Notes: generated by a model not told the origin, from the letters alone. DNA of 20,118 nt from Myxococcales bacterium (GCA_020430865.1 JAGQIY010000011.1:1-20118); one strand, 5' to 3'; counted from the first letter of the stretch, positions 1-8,515 are shown. Numbers and translations are program-made.

Positions 1-603
1 CAGAATCGGGGGGAGGTGAGCCTGCACACGCTGCCTCGCATCGTGGCAGAGCTGAGACAGAAGCTGGACGCGGAGCAAGCCCGCGTGCGCCTGGAGTTCC
101 CGTACTTCCTCGAGCGCGCGGCTCCGGTGAGCGGCGCGACGGCCCTGATGGACTACCACTCGTGCTTCGAGGGTCGCTCGAAGGCGACTCCACAAGGAAA
201 CGAGGAAGACTTCGTGCTCGAGGTCACGGTGCCCGTCACCAGCCTGTGCCCCTGCTCGAAGGCGATCAGCGACTACGGCGCTCACAACCAGCGCTCCGGG
301 TTGACCATGCGAGTGCGTAGCGTCGATCTGCAGGAGCGCTCGATGATCTGGATCGAGGAGCTGGTGCAGCTGGGGGAGAGCTCTGCGAGCGCGCCGGTCT
401 ACCCGCTGCTCAAGCGCGCTGACGAACGCCACGTCACCATGCAGGCCTACGACAACCCCGTCTTCGTCGAAGACATGGTGCGCAACGTCGCCGTCGCGCT
501 GCGCGCGGACCCTCGCGTCGCCTGGTTCGAAGTCCGCGCGGAGAACCAAGAGAGCATCCACAACCACGCGGCGTTCGCTCGGGTCGCCTGGCGCCGCGAC
601 TGA
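1..603 (+). CDS. folE2: GTP cyclohydrolase FolE2 (type IB), 5'-truncated
   Basis: This is the C-terminal 200 residues of a FolE2-type GTP cyclohydrolase. The family converts GTP to 7,8-dihydroneopterin triphosphate, the first step toward folate, queuosine and other pterins, in the cytoplasm. The frame is open from base 1, and FolE2 proteins usually run about 250-300 residues, so the true start lies outside the window. The GTG at 16 is probably an internal codon. Diagnostic blocks are SLCPCSK with the metal/catalytic Cys, followed 12 residues later by the His of GAHNQRS (codons near 247-294). Further on come ESSAS, LLKRADE and AYDNPVFVEDMVRNVA, all typical of FolE2 and absent from the unrelated FolE1. 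The protein ends at a TGA at 601-603. It converges with the PTPS-like gene on the other strand, with only 13 bp between the stops. Identification is firm; the pathway it feeds is inferred. Confidence 0.95.
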   Translation, partial: QNRGEVSLHTLPRIVAELRQKLDAEQARVRLEFPYFLERAAPVSGATALMDYHSCFEGRSKATPQGNEEDFVLEVTVPVTSLCPCSKAISDYGAHNQRSGLTMRVRSVDLQERSMIWIEELVQLGESSASAPVYPLLKRADERHVTMQAYDNPVFVEDMVRNVAVALRADPRVAWFEVRAENQESIHNHAAFARVAWRRD

Positions 604-616
604 CTCGGTAGGGACG

Positions 617-1081
617 CTAGGTCGACACGTACGCAGAGCCTGGGCTGTACCAGGCAGAGTTCTTGGCGTTCTCGCGCATCTCGACCCGCTCGACCCAGGC
701 GCGATCGCCGGTTTGCTTCCGAATCAGCTGATCGGCGTAGTCGAAGACCAGCTTCGCCGTGGCTTCCATCCCCACGTTGGGTAGGACCTTCAGCTTGACC
801 ACGCCGCGGGCGTCGAGCTGACGAAACGCCTCGAGCTCCGGGTCGTCCTGGTTGATCAGCAGCGTGTGGTCGAACATCTCCTCGAGCCAGGCCTTCAGCG
901 CCTTCAGCGACGAGAAGTCGACGACGAACTGGTTCTCGTCCAGCTCCCGTGCAGCGAAGACGAGCGTTACCGTGCGGCTATAGCCATGCACGAAGCGGCA
1001 GTGTCCCGGATGGCGGTGCTGTCGATGCGCGCAGGGCAAGTCGCCAAAGGTCTTCGTGGAGCGGTAGTGGGCGGCGGTCAC
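617..1081 (-). CDS. 6-pyruvoyl/6-carboxytetrahydropterin synthase-like protein
   Basis: The protein is about 154 residues and belongs to the T-fold PTPS/QueD family, which acts on dihydroneopterin triphosphate, the product of FolE2. Numbered from the GTG at 1081, the motif CAHRQHRHPGHCRFVHGYS runs from about residue 17 to 35. It contains the usual first zinc His (H19), the catalytic-type Cys (C28) and the second zinc His (H32). The family's third zinc His in HGH is here a Tyr (Y34). The FDH motif (D71-H72) that supplies the catalytic Asp-His pair is present, and a conserved-looking VEMRENAKNSA block lies near the C-terminus. No ATG precedes the domain; GTG at 1081 and TTG at 1093 both lack a clear ribosome site, so the start is uncertain. 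The gene follows the glycosyltransferase-like gene by 56 bp on the same strand and may be co-transcribed. QueD-like, PTPS-like and alternative-substrate roles cannot be separated by eye. Confidence 0.85.
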   Translation of the reverse strand: MTAAHYRSTKTFGDLPCAHRQHRHPGHCRFVHGYSRTVTLVFAARELDENQFVVDFSSLKALKAWLEEMFDHTLLINQDDPELEAFRQLDARGVVKLKVLPNVGMEATAKLVFDYADQLIRKQTGDRAWVERVEMRENAKNSAWYSPGSAYVST

Positions 1082-1137
1082 GGCGCTATTCAAGCAGGCG
1101 GGGGGCGGAGTTCAAGGCGCGGGATCACGAGTCACGA

Positions 1138-2820
1138 TCAGCGGCTGGGGCGGCTCTTGGGAGGCGGGATGAGGACCCTGGGCCGCTTCAGCGCGAGCCC
1201 CAGGTTCTCGAAGAAGGCGTGCCGGTTGAAGGCCTTCCGTTCAATGACCTCGATGGCCTCGAGGTTCGCCGCGACCCAGGCTGGGGCGTAGCGCTCCTCG
1301 ACGGCCCTGCGGTACATGCCGCGGCCGAGGCTGCCGTTCTCCGTGGCCTTGCGCCGTAGCAGGAGCAAACCCCGGGCGAGCCCCTTGAGCCCCGTCTTGT
1401 GTCCAGGGCGATCGCTCTTCACGGTGGCTCGCGCCAGCACGGGCTCCGTCAGTCCCCACTCGTGAACCAGGCTACGGTCCCAGCGGCGGTAGTCCGAGAC
1501 ACACCAGCCGCCGGTATCCACCCGGCGCCCTTCCAGCTGCTCCGACGTTGCCTTGCGGTACTGTGAGAGGCGCTCGCTGTCGTAGCGGCTCCGCTCCGGG
1601 CTCGGACGCAGGTCGGCGATCTGGCGGTGCCAGGCGCTGTCCGCGATGCCGTGGAAGTGGGGAACCTTGGCTTCGAGCGTGGCCGGATGCCTGGTGAGCT
1701 TGCTGGGGTAGGCGAGAGCGCTCAGCGTCGCGGCTCCGAGCCCGAGCGCGGGGAACGCCCAGCGCAGCCAGCGATTTGCCCTGGGGATCCGTAGCAACGG
1801 AGCCTCGAGGACACCGGCGCACGCCAGCAGTCCAGCGCAGACCGGGAACGCCAGGAAGCGGTAGTAGACCATGTCGCCGCCGACCTTCAGGGGGTACACC
1901 ATCGCCGACAGGGCGCAGATCAAGAGTATCGCGCGCACGTAGCGTGGACCCTCGGCTGAATCCGCGCGGTCGAGGCGGCGCTCGCGCCGGCGCAGCCAGA
2001 GTTCGATGCTTGCGCACACCAGCATCGCGACGAGCACCGGAAGCAGCTGATGGGAGCCGAGGCTGTAGACGAAGTAGTAGTAGCCCTGGCTCAGGTCCGT
2101 CTGGTCCTTCAGGTAGTACGTGTTGGGGAACAGATCGGCGTAGTAGTAGATCCGGAACACGAGCCAGGCGCCGCCGAAGCCTGCAGCGGAGGCGACGAGC
2201 CAGCGAGGAAAGCGTCGATCGCGGATCCAGAGCGCGACGATCAGCACCGCCGTCGGCACCGTCAGTTCCGGGCGGATGAGCGGCGTCAGCCCGACCAGGA
2301 TCTGGAACACTCGCCTTCTGGGGCGCATCAGCACCAGCGCGAAGGCGCAGGCGGCCAGCTGGACGAGCGGCGTCTCGAGGCCGGAGGAGAAGTACCCGAG
2401 CACGCCGTAGTGGGTCATCGCGATGGCCGTGCCGAGTGAGACGCGCGGGCCCCTCGGCCCCAGCTCCCGGTTCAACCACACGCTGGTCGCCCAAAATGCC
2501 GCACAGAAAATCAGCGCGAGGCCCCGAAGGGAGGTATACCAGTCGAGCCGGGTGGCGCGGACCGGCATGAGCATCAGCGTCCACAGTGGGCTCGAGTAGC
2601 CCTCGACGTACTCCCCCGGGTTGAACACCAGCCCGCGTCCGAGGAACAGGCAGTTGTCGACGTAGCGGAAGTACACGAACGCGTCGTCCATGAACCAGAA
2701 GTAGCGCCAGGTGAGCGCCAGACCGGCGAACAGCAGGAGCCACTCGAGCGGCGTCGGGACGCGCAGCAGCTCGAGCAGACGTGCGCGCAGGCGGGCCGGG
2801 ACTGGGAGGGCGTCGTTCAT
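1138..2820 (-). CDS. polytopic membrane glycosyltransferase-like protein (GT-C type)
   Basis: A protein of about 560 residues with roughly nine or ten hydrophobic segments in the first 370 residues and a polar C-terminal region of about 190 residues. Near the N-terminus, after the first membrane helix, is FMDDAFVYFRYVDN (acidic pair at residues 45-46), then GLVFNPGEYVEGYSSPLW. Later come LFPNTYYLKD and GGDMVYYRFLAFP. This set is shared by GT-C polyprenyl-phosphate-sugar transferases of the AftB-like group, where the acidic pair in the first periplasmic loop is the likely catalytic site. It would transfer a sugar from a lipid carrier to an envelope glycan; acceptor and sugar cannot be inferred. 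I chose the ATG at 2820, since the only extension is a TTG at 2883 adding an Arg-rich leader; no strong ribosome site supports either. It is divergent from the subtilase gene, sharing a 118-bp intergenic region, and leads into the PTPS-like gene. Confidence 0.75.
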   Translation of the reverse strand: MNDALPVPARLRARLLELLRVPTPLEWLLLFAGLALTWRYFWFMDDAFVYFRYVDNCLFLGRGLVFNPGEYVEGYSSPLWTLMLMPVRATRLDWYTSLRGLALIFCAAFWATSVWLNRELGPRGPRVSLGTAIAMTHYGVLGYFSSGLETPLVQLAACAFALVLMRPRRRVFQILVGLTPLIRPELTVPTAVLIVALWIRDRRFPRWLVASAAGFGGAWLVFRIYYYADLFPNTYYLKDQTDLSQGYYYFVYSLGSHQLLPVLVAMLVCASIELWLRRRERRLDRADSAEGPRYVRAILLICALSAMVYPLKVGGDMVYYRFLAFPVCAGLLACAGVLEAPLLRIPRANRWLRWAFPALGLGAATLSALAYPSKLTRHPATLEAKVPHFHGIADSAWHRQIADLRPSPERSRYDSERLSQYRKATSEQLEGRRVDTGGWCVSDYRRWDRSLVHEWGLTEPVLARATVKSDRPGHKTGLKGLARGLLLLRRKATENGSLGRGMYRRAVEERYAPAWVAANLEAIEVIERKAFNRHAFFENLGLALKRPRVLIPPPKSRPSR

Positions 2821-2938
2821 GACCGCGGTGCGGCGCACCGTACACCGCGGCCGGGCACGTCGTCCCGCCGCAGGCGCCAACAAATCACCACTTGGCGTGC
2901 GGGTTGCGCTCCCCGCGGAAGGGAACTAACCCCACGGG

Positions 2939-4819
2939 ATGGGACGGTTGGCGCTGTTTGGAGCTTGGGTGGTGGTCTCTGGTTTGCTCTGCGCGTGCGG
3001 TGAGCCCGCGAACCCTCAGGTGCCACCACCACCGCCCCCCATCCCTACGCAGGTCACCCAGCCAGCACCGGTCGAGCCTACCTGGGAGAACCTGGACCCG
3101 CAGGCGCTCGCTGCCTACGTGGAGCAAGGCGCAACGGCGCGGCTGGCGGAGGTGGCGCCAGAGCTCCGCGTCGACCGCTTCGGGGAGCACGCGGCCAAGC
3201 CGGAGAGCGGACCCGAGCTCAGCGGTCGGGCCTCGGAGCAGGTGCTCAACCTGGCCGTCGTCAAGCTGGCTCGAGGCGAGCTCGATGCCGCCGAGGGGCT
3301 CGTGCGCTGGGTCCGCGCGCGCGCCAGGAACCGCAACTCGGCGTTCACCGGGACGACGTTGCTGTGCGTGATCGCCAAGCGGCGGGCCGGCGACGATCGC
3401 CAGGTCCAGGTCGAGGCGATCAAGCCGGTGCTCGAGGAGCTCCCGCGCTCACGCCTGGGCAGCGCCACCGTGGTCTTCCAGGTGTTTCAAGATCAGAAGC
3501 AGCTCGACGCTCGCGTCGAACAGCTGAAGCAAGGGCTGCTGAGCCTCGACTCTGCCAGTACCGCGCTGGTCTTCGGTCAGGTGCTGCCCGAGGTCGTGCG
3601 CGGCCGCGCCGCTTTTCTCGAGGCCGTGGAAGCGGTGCGCAGCCAGCAGAAGGCGCAGCCGCCCGAGCCGGATTTCGACTTCAAGACGGTCGATCTCGCG
3701 AAGGCCCGAGACACCAAGCCGGTGGTGGTCGGCGTGTGGGATCTGGGTACGAACACGGAGCTCTTCGAGAAGCAGCTGTTCAGGAACCGCGCCGAGCGCC
3801 CAAACGGCAAGGACGACGACGGCGATGGTCAGGTAGACGACATCGGTGGCCTGGTCGACGAAGCGGAGAACACCAAGCTGCTCTTCGAGCCTGATCCGAA
3901 GGTGCTCGAGGAGTACAAGCCGTTTCTTCGTGGAATCATGGACCTGCGCGCTGGTATCGCCAACAGCGAGGCCGCACAGAAGGTGCTGGCGCTGATGCGC
4001 GGTGTCTCCAACGCCGACGAACTGGACCGACTGGAACAGTCCCTGGACGCCGTGGGCGAGTGGGCTCACGGCACTCACGTAGCTGGGATCATGCTGCGTG
4101 GCGTTCCCAAGGCACAGCTCGCCGTGTTTCGCTCGGCCTGGGCGGGGGAGGCCCGGCCCTATCATCACCGCGGTCCGACGGATGAAGAGCTGGAGGGCGA
4201 GCGGAAGAACATGCAAGCAGTGGCGAGGTTCATCAATCGCCACAACGTGCGCGTGGTCAACGCCTCCCTAGGGTTCAGCCAGGACTACCTCGAGTCGGAG
4301 CTGCGCTACGAGAAGGACAGGTACCAGGACGCCGCCGCCGTGCGCGCGCGGGCCAAGGCGGTTCTCGCCAAGCGTCGCGACTTCTGGGCAAGCGTCTTCG
4401 ATGCCTGCCCGAAGACGCTCTTCGTTGTTGCCGCAGGGAACTCGAATCAGGACGTGGTCGAGTATGGCGTCGTGCCCGCAGGCATCCAGCGAGACAACCT
4501 GCTGGTGGTCGGCGCGGTCGACCGCTGGGGCAACTGGGCGAGCTTCACGAACTCGGGTGAGGGCGTGCAGGTGTTCGACTTCGGTGTGGAGGTACCGAGC
4601 GTCATCCCGTCCGGGGAGACCGTGCCCCTGAGCGGCACCTCGATGGCCTCGCCCAACGTCGCCAACCTCGCAGCGAAGATCTTGAGCGTGAACTCGAAGC
4701 TCGATCCGAAGCGGGTGAAGCAGCTGATCGCCGCCAGTGCGGTGCCCGTCAAGGCGCCCTTCAGCGGGCTGATCCCGGATGAGGTGGCCGCCCTGGCCGC
4801 TGCCCGAAAGGCGCGCTGA
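2939..4819 (+). CDS. subtilisin-like (S8) serine protease, predicted lipoprotein
   Basis: A 626-residue protein with a lipoprotein signal peptide (hydrophobic core 5-17, lipobox LCAC, lipidation Cys20), then a Pro-rich tether (about 28-47). A helical region of about 200 residues with no recognised domain follows, then an S8 peptidase domain from about 260 to the end. Catalytic residues are visible: Asp268 in VWDLGTN, His377 in AHGTHVAG, oxyanion Asn501 in VVAAGNS and Ser568 in SGTSMASPN. An acidic motif NGKDDDGDGQVDD at 289-301 resembles the NG.DDDGNGYVDD metal-type motif seen in many subtilases. The Asp-to-His spacing (109 residues) is long, because a charged, probably helical insert fills about 305-372. 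ATG at 2939 is preceded by GGAAGGGA about 14 bases upstream, a loose ribosome site. The enzyme should sit in the periplasm or on an outer-membrane leaflet. The next two genes on the same strand also encode lipoproteins. Substrate unknown. Confidence 0.92.
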   Translation: MGRLALFGAWVVVSGLLCACGEPANPQVPPPPPPIPTQVTQPAPVEPTWENLDPQALAAYVEQGATARLAEVAPELRVDRFGEHAAKPESGPELSGRASEQVLNLAVVKLARGELDAAEGLVRWVRARARNRNSAFTGTTLLCVIAKRRAGDDRQVQVEAIKPVLEELPRSRLGSATVVFQVFQDQKQLDARVEQLKQGLLSLDSASTALVFGQVLPEVVRGRAAFLEAVEAVRSQQKAQPPEPDFDFKTVDLAKARDTKPVVVGVWDLGTNTELFEKQLFRNRAERPNGKDDDGDGQVDDIGGLVDEAENTKLLFEPDPKVLEEYKPFLRGIMDLRAGIANSEAAQKVLALMRGVSNADELDRLEQSLDAVGEWAHGTHVAGIMLRGVPKAQLAVFRSAWAGEARPYHHRGPTDEELEGERKNMQAVARFINRHNVRVVNASLGFSQDYLESELRYEKDRYQDAAAVRARAKAVLAKRRDFWASVFDACPKTLFVVAAGNSNQDVVEYGVVPAGIQRDNLLVVGAVDRWGNWASFTNSGEGVQVFDFGVEVPSVIPSGETVPLSGTSMASPNVANLAAKILSVNSKLDPKRVKQLIAASAVPVKAPFSGLIPDEVAALAAARKAR

Positions 4820-4988
4820 ACCCAGACATTTCGCGACGTTACAGGCCGTTGGGCCCCTCTCACCCCCAGCGGTGGAGCGCCTGACGAGAACCCCGACGCT
4901 TTAGGCTTCAACAATTCAGCACGGATCAGGGAGGTCAGTCGGTCGTTTGGCGTAGACTAGGCGCCTACGGAGGCTTCGAGGGTGCGTT

Positions 4989-6917
4989 ATGTTGCGTGAT
5001 ATTCGCTGGGTGGGGGTTCTGGTGGCTGCGCTGAGCGCGGCGGCCTGCGGTGGGGGTGATGGTAGCGGCCTCGGTGCGGGAGGCGCGGGCGGCACTGGAG
5101 GCGATGCCGGCAGCGGTGGCAGCAGCGCCTCGGGCGGAAACGGTGGCAGCGCTGGCTCGATCGGCGGCCCCTGCGAGTCGAACGATGACTGTGCTGCGGG
5201 GGTGTGCGACGAGATCGCGGGCGAGTGCGTGGAATGCCTCTTCGGGACCGACTGCGAGGGCGACGCGCGCTGCACCAACAAGCAGTGCGTGGCCAACACC
5301 GGTTGCGTGAACAGCCTCGACTGCGTCGACGCGCCGACGGGGCCAATCTGTGACCCGGCGACGTCCGTGTGTGAGGAGTGCGTGGAGCCCAGCGACTGCG
5401 AGGGCTCGGCGGACTGCGTCGACCACCAATGCGTGGCGTTCACGTCTTGCACCAACAGCCTCGACTGCGACAGCGGTCAGGTCTGCGATCCGCTGCTCCA
5501 GCGCTGCGTGCAGTGCGTCGAGAGCGCCGACTGCGACGACGGCGAGACCTGCGTCGCCAGTGAGTGCAAGACGCTGGTCGGTTGCCAGTCGGACAACCAG
5601 TGCACGCCGCTCGGACAGCTGTGTGACAAGACGCTCGGCGTGTGCGTCGACTGTCTGAGGAACACGGACTGCCCGACCGCATATCACTGCTCCGGGGGTG
5701 GGTGCGCGCTGGATGCCTGTGCCGAAGGCAGCAGTCGCTGCAAGGGCAACGCCGTCGAGAGCTGCCTGCCGGACGGCGTGGGCTGGGGCGCGCCGGTCAC
5801 CTGCACCGCCAACAGCACCTGTGTCCAGGCGGGAGCCCAGGCGAGCTGCGCGGCGCTGGAGTGCACACCTGACAGCGATTTCTGCGACGGCAAGGAGCAC
5901 CGCAAGTGCTCGAGCGACGGTCTGTCGTCGAGCCTCGTCGAGGACTGTGAGACCCAGAGCCTGAACTGCGTCGCTGGCAGCTGCTCCGCTCAGGCCTGTT
6001 CTCCCGACGAGTTCTTCTGCGAGGGGGGCGACGTCAGGCTGTGCGACAGCAGCGGAAGCAGCTCGAGCCTGGTCGACGACTGCACGTCGAGCGAGTACTG
6101 CGACAACCTCACCGCCACCTGCAAGACCCAGGTTTGCTCGCCGAATCAGCCGGCGTGCGACGGTGAAGTCGCCACCACGTGCAACGCCGACGGGAGCGGC
6201 TACTCGACGGGTGGGACCAACTGTGCCGCGTCGGGCAAGAGCTGCGTCGGGGGCGCCTGTCAGACCTGCTCGCCGGGCACCGCGGTGCGGGCGCTGCGGC
6301 TCACCGAGGTGTACCTCGGGACCGGCGACTACGTCGTGATCAAGAACACCAGCTCCACCTGCAACGCTCAGCTCCAGGGTGTGACGTTCGCGGCGCCGAC
6401 GAGCAACACCACCCTCACCACCAACTTCGCGCTGCCGAGCCACTCGCTGGCGCCCGGGGCCTCGATCCGCGTGCTGGAGTCCGGAGGCGTGGGCGAAGCT
6501 GGCGACCTCTACGTCAGCGCTGCCATCGGCTGGGTCTACTCCTCCGATGGCGCCGCGCTGCTCTGCTCAGGCGCCACCTGTAGCGCGGCCAACGTGATCG
6601 ACGCGGTCATCTTCACCTCGCGGCCCACGGCGGTTCCGACTGGAATCAACTTCACCCCCGCTGCGCTGACTGGCATCAACAGCGTTTCTCTCGAGGACAA
6701 CTCCGCCTACCTGCGAGTCGCGTCCAGCGGCTCGGCGCCCAACTTCGTCGCCTCCGATTGGACCGTGGGCTCCGCGAGCCTGCCGATGAACGGCAGCGGA
6801 AGCACGTGCCCAGGCTCCCAGCCGGTGAATGGTAGCTCGTGCACCGCCTTCGGCTCGACCTGCACTTACGGCTCGGTGAGCTGCTATTGCAACTTCGTCA
6901 CGTGGGAATGCATGTAG
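4989..6917 (+). CDS. large Cys-rich modular lipoprotein with lamin-tail-like domain
   Basis: A 642-residue predicted surface lipoprotein: signal peptide with lipobox SAAAC (Cys20), a Gly/Ser tether (21-57), a Cys-rich region, then a domain with few Cys. I count about 67 Cys. The Cys-rich part reads as four copies of an eight-Cys module of about 40-45 residues (pattern C..S.DC....C.......C..C....DC.....C....C). Four copies of a second module follow, opening C......C......C..DG. From CSPGTAVRALRLTEVYLG the sequence resembles a lamin-tail-like beta-sandwich (LTEVYLGTGDYVVIKN). The C-terminus adds a six-Cys tail ending CYCNFVTWECM. ATG at 4989 follows GAGGG at a suitable distance. It is a paralogue of the next gene. 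No enzyme motif is visible; adhesion, binding or envelope structure are possible roles. The Cys content implies disulfides formed outside the cytoplasm. Confidence 0.85.
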   Translation: MLRDIRWVGVLVAALSAAACGGGDGSGLGAGGAGGTGGDAGSGGSSASGGNGGSAGSIGGPCESNDDCAAGVCDEIAGECVECLFGTDCEGDARCTNKQCVANTGCVNSLDCVDAPTGPICDPATSVCEECVEPSDCEGSADCVDHQCVAFTSCTNSLDCDSGQVCDPLLQRCVQCVESADCDDGETCVASECKTLVGCQSDNQCTPLGQLCDKTLGVCVDCLRNTDCPTAYHCSGGGCALDACAEGSSRCKGNAVESCLPDGVGWGAPVTCTANSTCVQAGAQASCAALECTPDSDFCDGKEHRKCSSDGLSSSLVEDCETQSLNCVAGSCSAQACSPDEFFCEGGDVRLCDSSGSSSSLVDDCTSSEYCDNLTATCKTQVCSPNQPACDGEVATTCNADGSGYSTGGTNCAASGKSCVGGACQTCSPGTAVRALRLTEVYLGTGDYVVIKNTSSTCNAQLQGVTFAAPTSNTTLTTNFALPSHSLAPGASIRVLESGGVGEAGDLYVSAAIGWVYSSDGAALLCSGATCSAANVIDAVIFTSRPTAVPTGINFTPAALTGINSVSLEDNSAYLRVASSGSAPNFVASDWTVGSASLPMNGSGSTCPGSQPVNGSSCTAFGSTCTYGSVSCYCNFVTWECM

Positions 6918-7045
6918 GTCCGTTCAGGACCCACGACCGCACGGCAGCGTAAAGGCTCGTGATCTCCGGCCGCGAGCAGGCTAGGCTTGTCGCACCCACG
7001 GCCCCTCGGTTCACGAGCGGGCACCTGGGCACCAGGAGATGAGTG

Positions 7046-8506
7046 ATGCGACTTGGGATCTTCGCCGCGCTGACTGCTGTCTGCGCCGTTGCATGCGGCA
7101 GTAGCAACGGCGCAGGGCTCGGCGGGGGTGTGGGCGGCACGGGCGGCACGGGTGGCTCGAGCGACGGCGGCTGCACCACCAGCCTCGACTGTGACGTGGG
7201 CGAGCTGTGCGAGCCGACCAACCGGCGTTGCGTGCAGTGCATCTCCGCTGCGGACTGTCAGGGCACGGATACCTGCCTCGGCAATCAGTGTCGCCCTCTG
7301 GTTGGCTGCGAGTCGGACAACGCCTGCACGCCCATGGGCCAGCTCTGCGACAAGCAGCTGGGGATTTGCGTGGACTGCCTGGATAGCTCGCAGTGCAGCG
7401 GCGGCAAGTTCTGTGCGACTGGCGGTTGCATCGATCCGATTTGCGCTCAGGGTGCGATGCGCTGCGAGGGCAGCACGATCGAGGGCTGCTCGGTGGATGG
7501 CAGCGCCTGGGAGCCGATCGAGGTCTGCGCCAGTGGAAAGACCTGCCAGCAGGCGGGCTCCGTGGCGAGCTGTGCCGCTTGGAGCTGTGCGCCCGACAGC
7601 ACGTTCTGTCTGGAGGATGAGGCGCGCAAGTGCGCCGCCGACGGATCCAGCTCGACGCTGCTGGAGGACTGCAAAGCCGCCGGGCACTACTGCGAGAACG
7701 GCGCGTGTTCCCAGACCGCGTGCAAGCCCAACAAGGCCTACTGCGACGGCAAGGACGTCCTGCGCTGTGACGAAGCCGGAGCCGGCACGTGGCTCGTACA
7801 GACCTGCAGCGAAGGCGAGTACTGCCATGCAGGGAATGGAGGTTGTGACGCTCAGTGGTGCGTCCCGAACCAGCTCAGCTGTAGCGGTGGCGTCGCCGCG
7901 ATGTGCAACGAGGATGGATCGAGCTGGGATCTGACGAACAGTACACCCTGCGCCGCTCAAGGGCGCGCCTGCGTCTATGGAGAATGCAAGGACTGCACGC
8001 CGGAGGTGGGGATCTCCGAGCTGCGCTTCATCCAGGTGTTCCTCGGCAAGGAGGACTACGTTTGGGTGCAGAACATCAGCTCCGTGTGCTCAGCCAACCT
8101 CGATGGGCTGGTCCTGAGCGTGACGACCTCGCTCTCTGGCGGCCACTCCGAGTTCGTGTTGCCCGCCTATAATCTTCCCCCTCGGGAGGGCGTGAAGATC
8201 TTCGAACAGGGTTCCACGGCCCAGTCCGGTTCGATCCGGGTGAGCGGCGCGTTCGCCTTCCAGGCGGGAGCCGCAGGGGCTGCTCTGCTCTGCCACAGTG
8301 CTCCCTGCAGCGCGAGCAACCTGCTCGACTACGTGACCTGGTTCGAGGTTCCTTCGGGAGTTCCCCAGGGAATCGAGCAACTTCCCTCACCGCTGTATGG
8401 AATGCAGACCTGGCAAGAGGACAGCTCCGTCTACCAGCGGCAGAAGTTCAAGGGCAAGCCGCCCACGTTCTACGGGAGCGACTGGCAGCTGGCTAATGTG
8501 CACTGA
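7046..8506 (+). CDS. Cys-rich modular lipoprotein with lamin-tail-like domain, paralogue
   Basis: A 486-residue paralogue of the preceding protein. It has a signal peptide with lipobox AVAC (Cys17) and a short Gly/Thr tether partly encoded by a 9-bp tandem repeat at 7132-7158. Two eight-Cys modules follow (CTTSLDC... and CESDNAC...), then four C......C......C..DG modules. The lamin-tail-like domain begins at VGISELRFIQVFLGKEDYVWVQN. It lacks two of the four first-type modules and the terminal six-Cys tail of its neighbour. I chose the ATG at 7046 because AGGAG at 7034-7038 stands seven bases before it; GTG at 7043 is too close. The 128-bp gap from the upstream paralogue holds only a weak 5-bp hairpin at 6917-6931, so read-through is possible. 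Function not recognised; extracytoplasmic lipoprotein by signal and Cys content. Confidence 0.85.
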   Translation: MRLGIFAALTAVCAVACGSSNGAGLGGGVGGTGGTGGSSDGGCTTSLDCDVGELCEPTNRRCVQCISAADCQGTDTCLGNQCRPLVGCESDNACTPMGQLCDKQLGICVDCLDSSQCSGGKFCATGGCIDPICAQGAMRCEGSTIEGCSVDGSAWEPIEVCASGKTCQQAGSVASCAAWSCAPDSTFCLEDEARKCAADGSSSTLLEDCKAAGHYCENGACSQTACKPNKAYCDGKDVLRCDEAGAGTWLVQTCSEGEYCHAGNGGCDAQWCVPNQLSCSGGVAAMCNEDGSSWDLTNSTPCAAQGRACVYGECKDCTPEVGISELRFIQVFLGKEDYVWVQNISSVCSANLDGLVLSVTTSLSGGHSEFVLPAYNLPPREGVKIFEQGSTAQSGSIRVSGAFAFQAGAAGAALLCHSAPCSASNLLDYVTWFEVPSGVPQGIEQLPSPLYGMQTWQEDSSVYQRQKFKGKPPTFYGSDWQLANVH

Positions 8507-8515
8507 AGCCTCCTG

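Noticed and set aside
4958..4967. 10-bp palindrome TAGGCGCCTA upstream of the first Cys-rich lipoprotein
   Set aside because: Palindromes of this length are expected often by chance and no second copy was found before the paralogue.
4965..6443. 492-residue open frame antisense to the first Cys-rich lipoprotein
   Set aside because: Its translation is Ala/Arg/Val-rich with no domain, and it is the GC-rich mirror of a gene with clear signal peptide and modules.
7132..7158. Nine-bp tandem repeat in the lipoprotein gene as a phase-variable tract
   Set aside because: Units of nine bases keep the frame and encode the Gly-rich tether; the repeat explains tether length, not on/off switching.
6884..7960. 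358-residue open frame antisense to the second Cys-rich lipoprotein
   Set aside because: Same kind of compositional shadow, opposite a well-supported paralogue.
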